A DNA stretch of 64,000 nt from Flavobacterium jejuense (GTDB taxonomy: Bacteria > Bacteroidota > Bacteroidia > Flavobacteriales > Flavobacteriaceae). The DNA lies in the NCBI RefSeq assembly GCF_006491595.2, contig NZ_VEVQ02000002.1, positions 186,001 to 250,000 of the forward strand, given 5' to 3'. The notes below the pieces were generated by a model, which was given only the letters and a program-made list of their open reading frames with translations, had not been told where the DNA came from and did not search any database. Shown here one piece after another: positions 45,392 to 54,607 of the stretch. Each line of letters begins with the position of its first letter. Position 1 is the stretch's first letter. Both the position numbers and the translations under genes were made by a program.

Positions 45392-45461
45392 TTTTACTTT
45401 TATGAAGTTATATATAAATATGAATTAGTAATTTTATTAATAGCTAAAAACTACACGTATT

Positions 45462-48263
45462 TTGAAACTCAAATTCTATTTTCTTTTTTTATTAAGTACT
45501 TTATATTCTTACTCACAAGAATTACCTCCTATTGTAAAATATCCACAAAGTGCTTATATAGCAGGAAATCAAAATTGGATGATAACGCAAGATAAGCAAC
45601 AATCTGTTTTTTTTGCAAATAATGAGGGACTTCTTGAGTTTAATGGAGCAAATTGGAATTTATATCCATCTCCAAATGAAACTATTATTAGATCAGTCAA
45701 TGTTATTGATGATAGGATATATACAGGTGCCTATATGGAATTTGGCTATTGGATAAGAAAAGATACAAAAGAATTAGAATATAAATCTTTAAGTAGTAAA
45801 ATTAAAGATAAATTAATTGATGATGAACAATTTTGGAGTATTTTAAACTATGAACAATGGATTATTTTTCAATCCTTCAATCGAATTTATATTTATGATA
45901 CTAAAACGGATCAATTTAATATTATTTCTGAAGATTCTCCAATTTTAAAAGCATTTGTAGTGCATAATGGGATTTATTTTCATGTAATTAATAAGGGGTT
46001 GTATGAAATTGAAAAAGGGAAAAGTAAATTAATTTCTAACGATCCTGTATTTTTAAATAATAAGATTATTAATTTATTTTTTATTGATGAAGATCTGTTG
46101 GTTCAAACAGAATCTTTAGGTTTTTTTAAATTTAATAATGGGAAATTAAATAAGTTTCCAATGGAGGCTGATACTGATATTTCAACTAATAATGTTTATA
46201 GTAGTTTGTTGTTATCTGATGGAAATTTTGCGATTGGTACCGTTTCTAATGGAATTTTTATCCTTACGAATAAAGGTCAAATTAAATACCATATTACGCA
46301 AAATACTGGTTTAAGTAATAATACTGCTTTATCCCTTTTTGAAGACGCAGATAGAAATTTATGGATTGGTTTGGATAACGGAATTAATTGTGTCAATTTA
46401 CAATCTCCTATTAAAAGTTTTTCTGATGATACAGGGATACTAGGAACAGTTTATGCTTCAATTGTTTTTCATGATAATTTATATGTAGGAACAAATCAAG
46501 GATTGTTTTTTAAGAAATTACAAAGTGATTCCACTTTTCAATTTGTAAAAGGAACTAAAGGGCAAGTGTGGTCATTGTTTGAAAATGATAATAATTTGTT
46601 CTGCGGACATAATCTTGGAACTTTCTTGATTTCTAAGAATGAATCTAACTTGATTTATAATGGATCTGGAACATGGAAATTTGAAAAAATACCTAATAGA
46701 GAAGATATATTAATTCAAGGAAATTATATTGGATTATCTGTTTTGAAAAAAAGCAATGACACTTGGCAGTTTAGCCATAGAATAAAAGGTTTCGAGTATT
46801 CTTCTAAACATTTTGAAATAACAAATGATTTAGAAGTGTATGTAAGTCATGAATATAAAGGCGTTTTTAGACTTCAATTAAATAACGATATTACTAAATC
46901 TAATTCCTTTTACACTTACGACTCGCCTACTAAAGGAAAAAATTCAAGTTTGATTATGTTTAATAATACTATTTATTATGCTTATAAAGATGGTGTTTTT
47001 AAATTAAATCAAAAGACTAAAAAATTTGAAAAAGATAAAGTATTGAGTGCTGTTTTTGAAAAAGACGAATATACTTCTGGTAAATTAATAGTTGATAATT
47101 CAAATAGATTATGGTTGTTTTCAAAAAATTACATTCATTATTTTTCATTAAGCAAATTGAGTAACCAATTAAAAGAAAATGTAATTCCTATTCCAGCTTC
47201 TTTGACTAATTCAATGTTAGGTTATGAAAATATTACTCAATTATATAATTCAACTTACTTGATAGGTACTACTGATGGTTATTATACCATTAATTTAAAT
47301 GATTTAAAATTTAAGAATTATAAACTATCAATAACAAATATTGCTATTAATAAATTAAATGAGAAACTAATTAGTTGTTCTATTAGTGATAATGGGATTT
47401 TTAAACATAATGAGAATAATATTATTTTTAGTTATTCAGTACCTGAATACAATAAATATATTAATGCAGAATATCAATTTCTATTAGAAGGTTTTCAAAA
47501 TGACTGGAGTGAATGGTCAGCAAAAACAAGTTCTAATTTTAAAAATTTATCACCTGGAGAATATACATTTAAAGTGAGAGCTAAGATTGCAAACTCAAAG
47601 CCAGATGAAACGGTTTTGTATAAATTTATCATTTTAAAACCTTGGTATACAACTAATACGGCTCTTTTAATTTATACTTTTCTATTTTTGGTTTTGGCTT
47701 ATTATATTCATAAGACTTATAAAAATTATTACAGACAAAAAGAACAGAAATTAATAGAAGAGAATAATTTATTATTAGAAATAAAAGAATTAGAAAATGC
47801 TCAACAGCTTATGAAAATTAAAAATGAGCAGTTAACACAAGATGTCGATAGTAAAAATAGAGAATTGGCTGTTTCAACAATGAGTCTGATTAAAAAGGAT
47901 GAGTTATTAACTCTAATAAAAGAAGATTTAAAAAATACTCCTGAAATTACAAATAAAAGCGTTAAATCTGTTATTAGTACTATAACAAAAAATATAAATA
48001 AGGAAGATTCTTGGAACATTTTTAAAGAAGCATTCGATAATGCTGATAATGATTTTCTTAAGAAAATGAAACATGATCATCCATCTTTAACTCCAAATGA
48101 TTTAAGGCTTTGTGCTTATCTAAGATTGAATTTATCTTCTAAAGAAATTGCTCCGTTGCTAAATATCTCAGTAAGAAGTGTTGAAATAAAAAGATATAGA
48201 TTGCGTAAAAAGATGAATTTAGATCATGAACAAGGTTTAGTAGAATATATCTTATCTTTCTAG
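45462..48263 (+). CDS. SusR-like regulator: sensor propeller, Y_Y_Y, transmembrane helix and LuxR-type HTH
   Basis: The product of 933 residues starts with TTG at 45462, giving a signal peptide (LKLKFYFLFLLSTLYSYSQ in genetic reading, M first). No ATG in frame occurs before the signal peptide. Residues 20-660 form the two-component-regulator propeller repeats typical of periplasmic sensors. A Y_Y_Y domain follows (about 650-720, with LSPGEYTFKVRAK). A single membrane helix (about 727-750) and a coiled coil (750-830) precede a C-terminal LuxR-type HTH (LSSKEIAPLLNISVRSVEIKRYRLRKKM). No histidine kinase or receiver domain is present, so the signal should pass by conformational change, as in SusR. 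It likely activates susC onward after binding an oligosaccharide. Confidence 0.9.
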   Translation: MKLKFYFLFLLSTLYSYSQELPPIVKYPQSAYIAGNQNWMITQDKQQSVFFANNEGLLEFNGANWNLYPSPNETIIRSVNVIDDRIYTGAYMEFGYWIRKDTKELEYKSLSSKIKDKLIDDEQFWSILNYEQWIIFQSFNRIYIYDTKTDQFNIISEDSPILKAFVVHNGIYFHVINKGLYEIEKGKSKLISNDPVFLNNKIINLFFIDEDLLVQTESLGFFKFNNGKLNKFPMEADTDISTNNVYSSLLLSDGNFAIGTVSNGIFILTNKGQIKYHITQNTGLSNNTALSLFEDADRNLWIGLDNGINCVNLQSPIKSFSDDTGILGTVYASIVFHDNLYVGTNQGLFFKKLQSDSTFQFVKGTKGQVWSLFENDNNLFCGHNLGTFLISKNESNLIYNGSGTWKFEKIPNREDILIQGNYIGLSVLKKSNDTWQFSHRIKGFEYSSKHFEITNDLEVYVSHEYKGVFRLQLNNDITKSNSFYTYDSPTKGKNSSLIMFNNTIYYAYKDGVFKLNQKTKKFEKDKVLSAVFEKDEYTSGKLIVDNSNRLWLFSKNYIHYFSLSKLSNQLKENVIPIPASLTNSMLGYENITQLYNSTYLIGTTDGYYTINLNDLKFKNYKLSITNIAINKLNEKLISCSISDNGIFKHNENNIIFSYSVPEYNKYINAEYQFLLEGFQNDWSEWSAKTSSNFKNLSPGEYTFKVRAKIANSKPDETVLYKFIILKPWYTTNTALLIYTFLFLVLAYYIHKTYKNYYRQKEQKLIEENNLLLEIKELENAQQLMKIKNEQLTQDVDSKNRELAVSTMSLIKKDELLTLIKEDLKNTPEITNKSVKSVISTITKNINKEDSWNIFKEAFDNADNDFLKKMKHDHPSLTPNDLRLCAYLRLNLSSKEIAPLLNISVRSVEIKRYRLRKKMNLDHEQGLVEYILSF

Positions 48264-48264
48264 C

Positions 48265-48293
48265 ACCTATACAATGTTGTTTCTACCTATACA
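48265..48293 (+). promoter_or_regulatory. ACCTATACA direct repeat upstream of susC
   Basis: ACCTATACA occurs at 48265-48273 and 48285-48293, 20 bases apart, or about two DNA turns. The site is right after the regulator stop codon and about 200 bases before susC. The same core, ACCTATAC, is found in the secreted T9SS gene promoter region. Confidence 0.5.
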
Positions 48294-48489
48294 TTACCAC
48301 AACATAAACGTTTTCGCTTGTTATTCTGTTTGATTTTATTGATTGTGTAATACTTAAAAATAGGCTGTTTTTTTATTAAAAATTTAATTAATTTATGTTT
48401 TTTTTATGATGTATATTTTTTGTTGAGGTTGTTTTTAACTTAATATTAAAACTATCCTCTACTTTTAACATTATAAACCAAAACAAATT

Positions 48490-51400
48490 ATGAGATCAAA
48501 TTTTTTACTAATTGCATTTCTTTTATTAACATGTATGGGTTTTTCTCAAACTGTAGATATTTCAGGAAGTGTTTATGATTCAGGTACAGGAGAGCCTATA
48601 CCTAGTGTTAATGTCTTTGCAAAAGATTATAAAATTGGGACAGCCACAGATTTTGATGGTAATTTTACACTATCAAAAGTTCCAATTGGTGTTACTTTAA
48701 TATTTAGTTATGTTGGTTATACTGATTATGAGTATAAAGTGACAAAAGGAGAAGTCATTAAAATAAATATGCTTCAAGATTTGAAAGCGCTTGAAGAAAT
48801 TGTAGTAATAGGTTATGGTACAAAAGCTAAAAAGGATGTGACTGGATCAATAGCAGTTGTTGATAGTAAAACTATAGAAGATTTAAGACCAATTAAAGCA
48901 GAACAAGCATTACAAGGTACAGTAGCAGGGGTTTATGTCTCTACAAGTTCTGGTGCTCCTGGTTCTAGAATTGATATTAGGATAAGAGGTATTTCTTCTA
49001 ATGGTGAGAATGGCCCTTTAGTTTTAATAGATGGATATCAGGGCGATATGGAATTGTTGAATCCTTCTGATATAGAATCTTATACAGTTCTTAAAGATGC
49101 TCAAGCTTCTGTTTATGGTGCCAAAGGGGCCAATGGTGTAATTTTGATTACAACTAAACAAGGTAAGAGAAATACTAAAACAAAGGTTTCATTCAATTCT
49201 TACACTGGTTTTCAAGAGTCAACAAGAAAATTGAGCCTATTAAATGCTACTGAATATGCTTTATTACTAAATGAAAGTTATGCTAACGCAGGTTTGACTT
49301 TGCCTTATCCAAATGTGGAAGGATTAGGTGTAGGTACAAACTGGCAAGATAAAGTTTTTGAAAAAGCACCAATAATAAATAATGATATTTCAATTTCTGG
49401 AGGTTCAGAAACAATAACATATTCTTTTAGTGCTTCAAAAATAAACCAAGAGGGTATTGTTGGTTTAGAAAAATCAGGTTTTGATAGAGGTACTGCAAGA
49501 TTAGCCATTGGTGTAGATTTATCAGATAAAGTAAATTTAAAAACGAATTTGATTTACACGGATTTCAATAGACAAAGTTTAAATGAAAATGGTTTAGGAT
49601 CTGTTTTATTTAATGCAATAAATGTTCCTTCAGTTTTTTCAGTTTATGATACTAATGGAAATTATACTTTAGTGCCAGACACACCAGGTTATGGACTTGA
49701 AGTTATCAATCCATTAGCTCAAATTAATAATACTTATAATAGTTATAATCAAGAGCGACTAAATGGGTCAATAAGTTTAGAATATAAAATGTTTAAAGAT
49801 TTAAAGCTTACTTCTAGGTATGGTTTTCAAAGATTTAATAGCGTTGAAAAAAGCTTTAGTATGTTAATTAATTATGGTGCAGGTAAAGTTTTTAATAACG
49901 TAGATCAAAGTACAGTTTCACAAAACACTCAAAAAATCAGTAATTATACTTTTGATTTTTTTGCAGAATATGAAAAAACTATTTTTGAAGAACACAAATT
50001 TAAACTTACAGTAGGAGGAACATTATATGAAGCAAATAGTGAAGGATTATATGCAACGGGTTATAATGTCCCTTATAATTCTTGGGAATATGCAGATATT
50101 GCTCTTGCTAATGGATTACCTACAAATCCTATAAAAACTAACGGTTCATATAAATCTACACCTTACAAAAGGCCATCTTTGTTTGCTACTTTAGATTATG
50201 ACTTTAAAAAGAAGTATTTATTATCTTTTATAGCAAGAAGAGATCAGTCTTCAAATTTTGGTCCAGATTTTAGTGTGGCATATTTTAAATCTGTTTTAGG
50301 AGGTTGGATAATTTCTGATGAAGATTTTTTCAACAATGAAAGCTTAGTTAACTTTTTAAAGTTAAGAGCTAGTTATGGAACATTAGGGAATGACGCTATA
50401 CCAGGCGATGCATACAGATCATTATTAACAGGAGAATCAGAATATATTTTTAATGGGAGTCTCCAATCTGGAACAGCAGTTGGTGTCTTGACTAACCCAA
50501 GTGTGAAATGGGAAACAGATACTAAGTTTGATGTTGGTTTTGATAGTAAAATGTTTGATAATAAGTTGGAAATAACAGCAGATTACTATAACAATACAAG
50601 AAAAGATTTATTAATAAGAAACACACCAGTTACAGGTACTGCTGGAGGTAGTGCACCTGGTTCGGGCAACCCAACAGTTAATGCAGGTACAGTAAAAAAT
50701 AATGGATTTGAATTAGCTTTAAATTATAAGGATAATGTAAAGGATTTTAATTATAGTTTAGGTTTTAATATAACTACAATTAATAATAAAGTAACACAAG
50801 TAAATAATTCAACAGGTTTTATAGAGAGTGGAGCTTTTGGAATTGGTCAACCATCACCAACTAGAATGCAAGTTGGTGAAACTATAGGATCTTTTTATGG
50901 ATATGAAACTGACGGAATTTTTCAAAATCAAGCTGAAGTTAACGCACATCCTTCTCAATTAGCATTAGGAGCACAGGCTCAACCTGGAGATATTCGTTAT
51001 AAAGATAGTAATGGAGATGGAGTTATCAACTCAGATGACAGAATTTTTATAGGTAAGCCTATAGCTGATTATACATTGGGTTTTAATATAAATTTAAAAT
51101 ATAAAAACTTTGACTTTGTAGGTTATTCTTATGCGTCAGTTGGTAATGATATGATTCGTAATTATGAGAGAACAGAGAATAAATTGAATAAATTAAATTA
51201 TATATTAGGGAGATGGACAGGAGAAGGAACTTCTAATGATGTACCAAGGGTAACTGCAGGAGCTTCATCTAATAATGTTTTTTCTGACTATTTTGTTGAA
51301 GATGCTTCCTTTTTAAGAATTCAAAATATTCAATTAGGATATTCATTACCTTCAAGTTTGATAGAGAAGGTTAAACTTACAAAAGTTAGATTGTACGCTT

Positions 51401-51543
51401 CGGTTAATAATGTATACACTTTTACTAAGTATAGAGGTTTTGACCCTGCAGCAAATAGTGGTGACCCAATTTCTGGAGGTATTGATTATGGGTTTTATCC
51501 CAATCCAAGAACTTATATGTTAGGTTTAAATGTTAATTTCTAA
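48490..51543 (+). CDS. SusC/RagA-family TonB-dependent outer-membrane transporter
   Basis: The 1017-residue protein has a signal peptide, a carboxypeptidase-D-like N-terminal domain (VDISGSVYDSGTGEPIPSVNVF), a TonB box-like segment and plug (EEIVVIGYGTKAKKDVTG) and a long beta-barrel with repeated aromatic-ended strands. It ends with a terminal Phe (LGLNVNF), as expected for outer-membrane assembly. With SusD it imports oligosaccharides, here probably beta-1,3-glucan. It is the first gene of an operon whose next gene starts 10 bases on. Confidence 0.96.
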   Translation: MRSNFLLIAFLLLTCMGFSQTVDISGSVYDSGTGEPIPSVNVFAKDYKIGTATDFDGNFTLSKVPIGVTLIFSYVGYTDYEYKVTKGEVIKINMLQDLKALEEIVVIGYGTKAKKDVTGSIAVVDSKTIEDLRPIKAEQALQGTVAGVYVSTSSGAPGSRIDIRIRGISSNGENGPLVLIDGYQGDMELLNPSDIESYTVLKDAQASVYGAKGANGVILITTKQGKRNTKTKVSFNSYTGFQESTRKLSLLNATEYALLLNESYANAGLTLPYPNVEGLGVGTNWQDKVFEKAPIINNDISISGGSETITYSFSASKINQEGIVGLEKSGFDRGTARLAIGVDLSDKVNLKTNLIYTDFNRQSLNENGLGSVLFNAINVPSVFSVYDTNGNYTLVPDTPGYGLEVINPLAQINNTYNSYNQERLNGSISLEYKMFKDLKLTSRYGFQRFNSVEKSFSMLINYGAGKVFNNVDQSTVSQNTQKISNYTFDFFAEYEKTIFEEHKFKLTVGGTLYEANSEGLYATGYNVPYNSWEYADIALANGLPTNPIKTNGSYKSTPYKRPSLFATLDYDFKKKYLLSFIARRDQSSNFGPDFSVAYFKSVLGGWIISDEDFFNNESLVNFLKLRASYGTLGNDAIPGDAYRSLLTGESEYIFNGSLQSGTAVGVLTNPSVKWETDTKFDVGFDSKMFDNKLEITADYYNNTRKDLLIRNTPVTGTAGGSAPGSGNPTVNAGTVKNNGFELALNYKDNVKDFNYSLGFNITTINNKVTQVNNSTGFIESGAFGIGQPSPTRMQVGETIGSFYGYETDGIFQNQAEVNAHPSQLALGAQAQPGDIRYKDSNGDGVINSDDRIFIGKPIADYTLGFNINLKYKNFDFVGYSYASVGNDMIRNYERTENKLNKLNYILGRWTGEGTSNDVPRVTAGASSNNVFSDYFVEDASFLRIQNIQLGYSLPSSLIEKVKLTKVRLYASVNNVYTFTKYRGFDPAANSGDPISGGIDYGFYPNPRTYMLGLNVNF

Positions 51544-51553
51544 AAAAGCAACT

Positions 51554-53029
51554 ATGAAAAAATATACAATAAAAATAGGATTAATAGTGTTAGTAATACT
51601 AACATCAATTTCAGCTTGTTCAGATGAGTTTGTAAATGAAGATCCACCATATTCAATAGATTCAGAAAATTATTTTAATGGTAAAGAAGATTATGAGAAT
51701 GCACTAATTGGAGCATATGATTTATTACAATCTTCTTATGTTAATGTATTGTTAGGAGAAATAGCTTCAGATAACACACTTTCGGGAGGTGAAAGTGCAA
51801 CAGATGTTGTAGGCTTTCAGCAAATTGATGAAATGATTCATACACCTGTAAATTCAAATTTGAAAGATATTTGGAATTGGATGTTTGCAGGAGTTTATAG
51901 AGCGAGTTATATTTTAGAATTTAAAGATAAAACCGATTTTGAAGGGAAAAATCAAATTATAGCTGAAGCTCGCTTTTTAAAAGCTTATTATAATTTTGAA
52001 TTAGTGAAATGGTTTGGTCCTATTCCTATAAAAGTGGATGAAAGATTTGGGGTAAAAGATGTAGAGACTATACCTCGTTCTCCTATTTCTGAAGTTTATG
52101 CTAATATTGAAAGTGATTTATTATTTGCTATAGATAATTTAAGTCCAACAGCTTCACAACAAGGAAGAGCAACAAAAGGAGCTGCTCAGGCTTTATTAGG
52201 TAAGGTGTATTTATATCAAGATAAGTTTGTAAATGCTTCTAACGTTTTAGAAGATCTTATTTTAGATGGCAACTATTCTTTAGTAACGGATTACAATACA
52301 TTATTTGAGAATTCACAAGAAAATGGTTCTGAATCTGTTTTTGAAGTACAATATTCTGATGCTCAAGGTGCTGGTTTTGAATGTTTGCAATGTAGTGAAG
52401 GAAATGTTGCTGTCGGTTTTAATGGTATTAGAAACTATAATGGTCCTTTGTTTGATTCTGGATACAGTTTCAATGTACCTACACAACAAGTTTATAATGC
52501 TTTTGAAGTGGGAGATAATAGAAGGGATGTAGCTATTTTAAATATTGTAGATTGGGCTGCTTCAACAGGTGCTACATATGGAGAAGGGTATAAACATACA
52601 GGTTTTTTTAATAGAAAATATTTACCTCGTCAAGGAGATTCGAATGTAGGTGATCAAAACCTAACCAATCCTAATAATTATAGAGCTATTCGTTATGCTG
52701 ATGTTTTATTAATGGCTGCTGAAGCTTTTAATAGAGGAGGAATAGATGATGGAAAAGCGAGAACATATTTAAATTTAGTTAGAAGAAGAGCTTTTGGAGA
52801 TACCAATCATGATATTGCCGCTTCAGGTGCTGCTTTAACTGATTTTATCTTAGCAGAAAGAAGATTAGAGTTAGTTGGTGAAGGACATAGATTCTTTGAT
52901 TTAGTAAGAACCAATAGAGCTATGGGAACTATTCCTGGTTTTACTGCTGGTAAGAATGAAATTTTCCCAGTTCCTTTTGAAGAGATTCAATTTTCAAATG
53001 GAAATTGGCAACAAAATCCAAATTATTAA
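51554..53029 (+). CDS. SusD/RagB-family glycan-binding lipoprotein
   Basis: From ATG 51554 the protein begins MKKYTIKIGLIVLVILTS and then ISACSDEF, a lipobox with Cys near residue 22. The open frame reaches 51530, overlapping susC, but those eight residues are not signal-like. About 491 residues follow with tetratricopeptide-like helices: EARFLKAYYNFELVKWFGPIPI, NVLEDLI, YRAIRYADVLLMAAEAFNR, ILAERRLELVGEGHRFFDLVR. This is the SusD fold, which lies on the outer-membrane surface as the lid of SusC and binds the glycan. A gap of 10 bases precedes the next gene. Confidence 0.95.
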   Translation: MKKYTIKIGLIVLVILTSISACSDEFVNEDPPYSIDSENYFNGKEDYENALIGAYDLLQSSYVNVLLGEIASDNTLSGGESATDVVGFQQIDEMIHTPVNSNLKDIWNWMFAGVYRASYILEFKDKTDFEGKNQIIAEARFLKAYYNFELVKWFGPIPIKVDERFGVKDVETIPRSPISEVYANIESDLLFAIDNLSPTASQQGRATKGAAQALLGKVYLYQDKFVNASNVLEDLILDGNYSLVTDYNTLFENSQENGSESVFEVQYSDAQGAGFECLQCSEGNVAVGFNGIRNYNGPLFDSGYSFNVPTQQVYNAFEVGDNRRDVAILNIVDWAASTGATYGEGYKHTGFFNRKYLPRQGDSNVGDQNLTNPNNYRAIRYADVLLMAAEAFNRGGIDDGKARTYLNLVRRRAFGDTNHDIAASGAALTDFILAERRLELVGEGHRFFDLVRTNRAMGTIPGFTAGKNEIFPVPFEEIQFSNGNWQQNPNY

Positions 53030-53039
53030 AATAAAAGGT

Positions 53040-54593
53040 ATGAATAAATTAAGAATAATAATAGGTTTATTTGTTTTAACATTTTTTATAGGATGTTCTA
53101 ACGATGATGAAAATGTAAATTTAGACAGTATCAGCGTACCGAAAAATATTTCGGCACTGATGACAATCAAACAAGATAATTCGGGTAAGGTTACTATTTT
53201 ACCAAGCGGAGAAGGTGTTACGCAATATGAAATCTATTTTGGTGATGGAACTTCTGAACCAGCTTATGTTAATCCAGGAGCATCAGTACAACATATATAT
53301 ACAGAAGGAACATATCAGGTAAGAATTGTAGGGGCAACATTAGACGGTCAAAAATCAGAAGTAACGCAATCATTAACAGTTTCATTTGTCGCTCCTGAAA
53401 ATTTGAATGTTACTATAAGTCCTGTTGCAGGGGATAATCTTTCAATAGCAGTTCAGGCAACTGCAGATTATGAAACTTTTTTTCAAGTTTACTTTGGTGA
53501 AGACCCTAACCAAATTCCTGTAGATTTTATGGAAGGAGAAACAACTACATTTACTTATGCAGATGTAGGAACTTATACTGTAAGAGTAGTTGCATTAAGT
53601 GGAGGAGTTGCAATAACCGAGTATACTGAAGATGTAACTATCACAAATCCAGTATTATTACCAATTGATTTTGAATCGACAACTTTAAACTATGCTTTTA
53701 CAAGTTTTGGAGGAGCAAATACTATAGTTGTTCCTAATCCTAGTATTGATGCTGAAAACGGAAGTAATAATGTAGCTCAGTTGACAAAAGGAAATGGATC
53801 TGAAGTTTGGGCTGGATCTTTTATTGAATTAGGAGAAGCCATAGATTTTAGTTCAATGCAAAAAATTAAGATCAAATCATGGTCTCCTGAAGTAGGAAAA
53901 ACTATTAAAATGAAACTAGAAAATAGTACGGATTCTAATATTTTTTTAGAAGTAGATTTAATTACTACAGTGGCAAATAGTTGGGAGGAATTGGTATTTG
54001 ATTTTTCAGGAGTAAATTTGGCAAATGAATACCACAAAGTGGTTCTTTTTTATGATTTTGGAAATGCTGGTACTGGAGCAAATTATTATTTTGATGATAT
54101 TGAATTGACTTCTGGAGCACCATCAGTAGTGTTACCATTGGATTTTGAATCTACTACACTTACCTATTCTTTTGATAATTTTGGAGGAGCTAATACAAAT
54201 GTAGATGTTAACCCAGATGCTACTGGAATTAATGCTTCAGCAAATGTTGGAAAATATGTTAAAGGAAATGGATCAGAAACATGGGCTGGATCTTTTATAG
54301 AATTAGGTAGTCCTATCAATTTTTCTACCATGCAAAAAATTAAAATGAAAGTTTGGTCTCCTCAATCAGGGATAATTGTGAAGTTGAAACTCGAAAATTT
54401 GTTAAATGGAAATACAATCAATATAGAGTTAGATGCTATGACTACTCAAGCTAATACTTGGGAAGAACTTACATATGATTTTACAGGTATTAATAATGCA
54501 AATAATTATCAACGAGTTGTGGTGTTTTTTGATTTTGGAAATGCAGGTACAGGGGCATCTTATTATTTTGATGACATTCAATTATCTAATTAA
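53040..54593 (+). CDS. SusE-position glycan-binding lipoprotein with duplicated domain
   Basis: The ATG at 53040 begins MNKLRIIIGLFVLTFFIGCS, a lipobox with Cys19. The frame upstream overlaps susD and is unlikely. Two PKD-like or fibronectin-like domains are followed by two near-identical domains in tandem, of 158 codons each (53658-54131 and 54132-54590), with the same phrases: KGNGSEVWAGSFIELG and KGNGSETWAGSFIELG, then ANYYFDDIEL and ASYYFDDIQL. Such proteins follow SusD and help to hold glycan at the surface. The domains resemble the first domain of the T9SS protein at 44102. GH16 follows at 14 bases. Confidence 0.85.
   Translation: MNKLRIIIGLFVLTFFIGCSNDDENVNLDSISVPKNISALMTIKQDNSGKVTILPSGEGVTQYEIYFGDGTSEPAYVNPGASVQHIYTEGTYQVRIVGATLDGQKSEVTQSLTVSFVAPENLNVTISPVAGDNLSIAVQATADYETFFQVYFGEDPNQIPVDFMEGETTTFTYADVGTYTVRVVALSGGVAITEYTEDVTITNPVLLPIDFESTTLNYAFTSFGGANTIVVPNPSIDAENGSNNVAQLTKGNGSEVWAGSFIELGEAIDFSSMQKIKIKSWSPEVGKTIKMKLENSTDSNIFLEVDLITTVANSWEELVFDFSGVNLANEYHKVVLFYDFGNAGTGANYYFDDIELTSGAPSVVLPLDFESTTLTYSFDNFGGANTNVDVNPDATGINASANVGKYVKGNGSETWAGSFIELGSPINFSTMQKIKMKVWSPQSGIIVKLKLENLLNGNTINIELDAMTTQANTWEELTYDFTGINNANNYQRVVVFFDFGNAGTGASYYFDDIQLSN
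53658..54590 (+). repeat. Tandem intragenic duplication of 474 bp
   Basis: Corresponding points in the two halves (for example 53787 and 54261, AAAGGAAATGGATC) are 474 bases apart, in frame. The copies share long identical DNA stretches, indicating a fairly recent duplication. Confidence 0.85.
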
Positions 54594-54607
54594 AAAAATA
54601 AAATAAA

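Noticed and set aside
45362..45595. Plus-strand 77-residue frame ahead of the regulator
   Set aside because: It starts inside the terminator hairpin and overlaps the signal peptide of the regulator in another frame.
52956..53039. Upstream extension of the SusE-position gene
   Set aside because: The 28 residues overlap the susD end and come before a perfect lipoprotein signal, so the ATG at 53040 is used.
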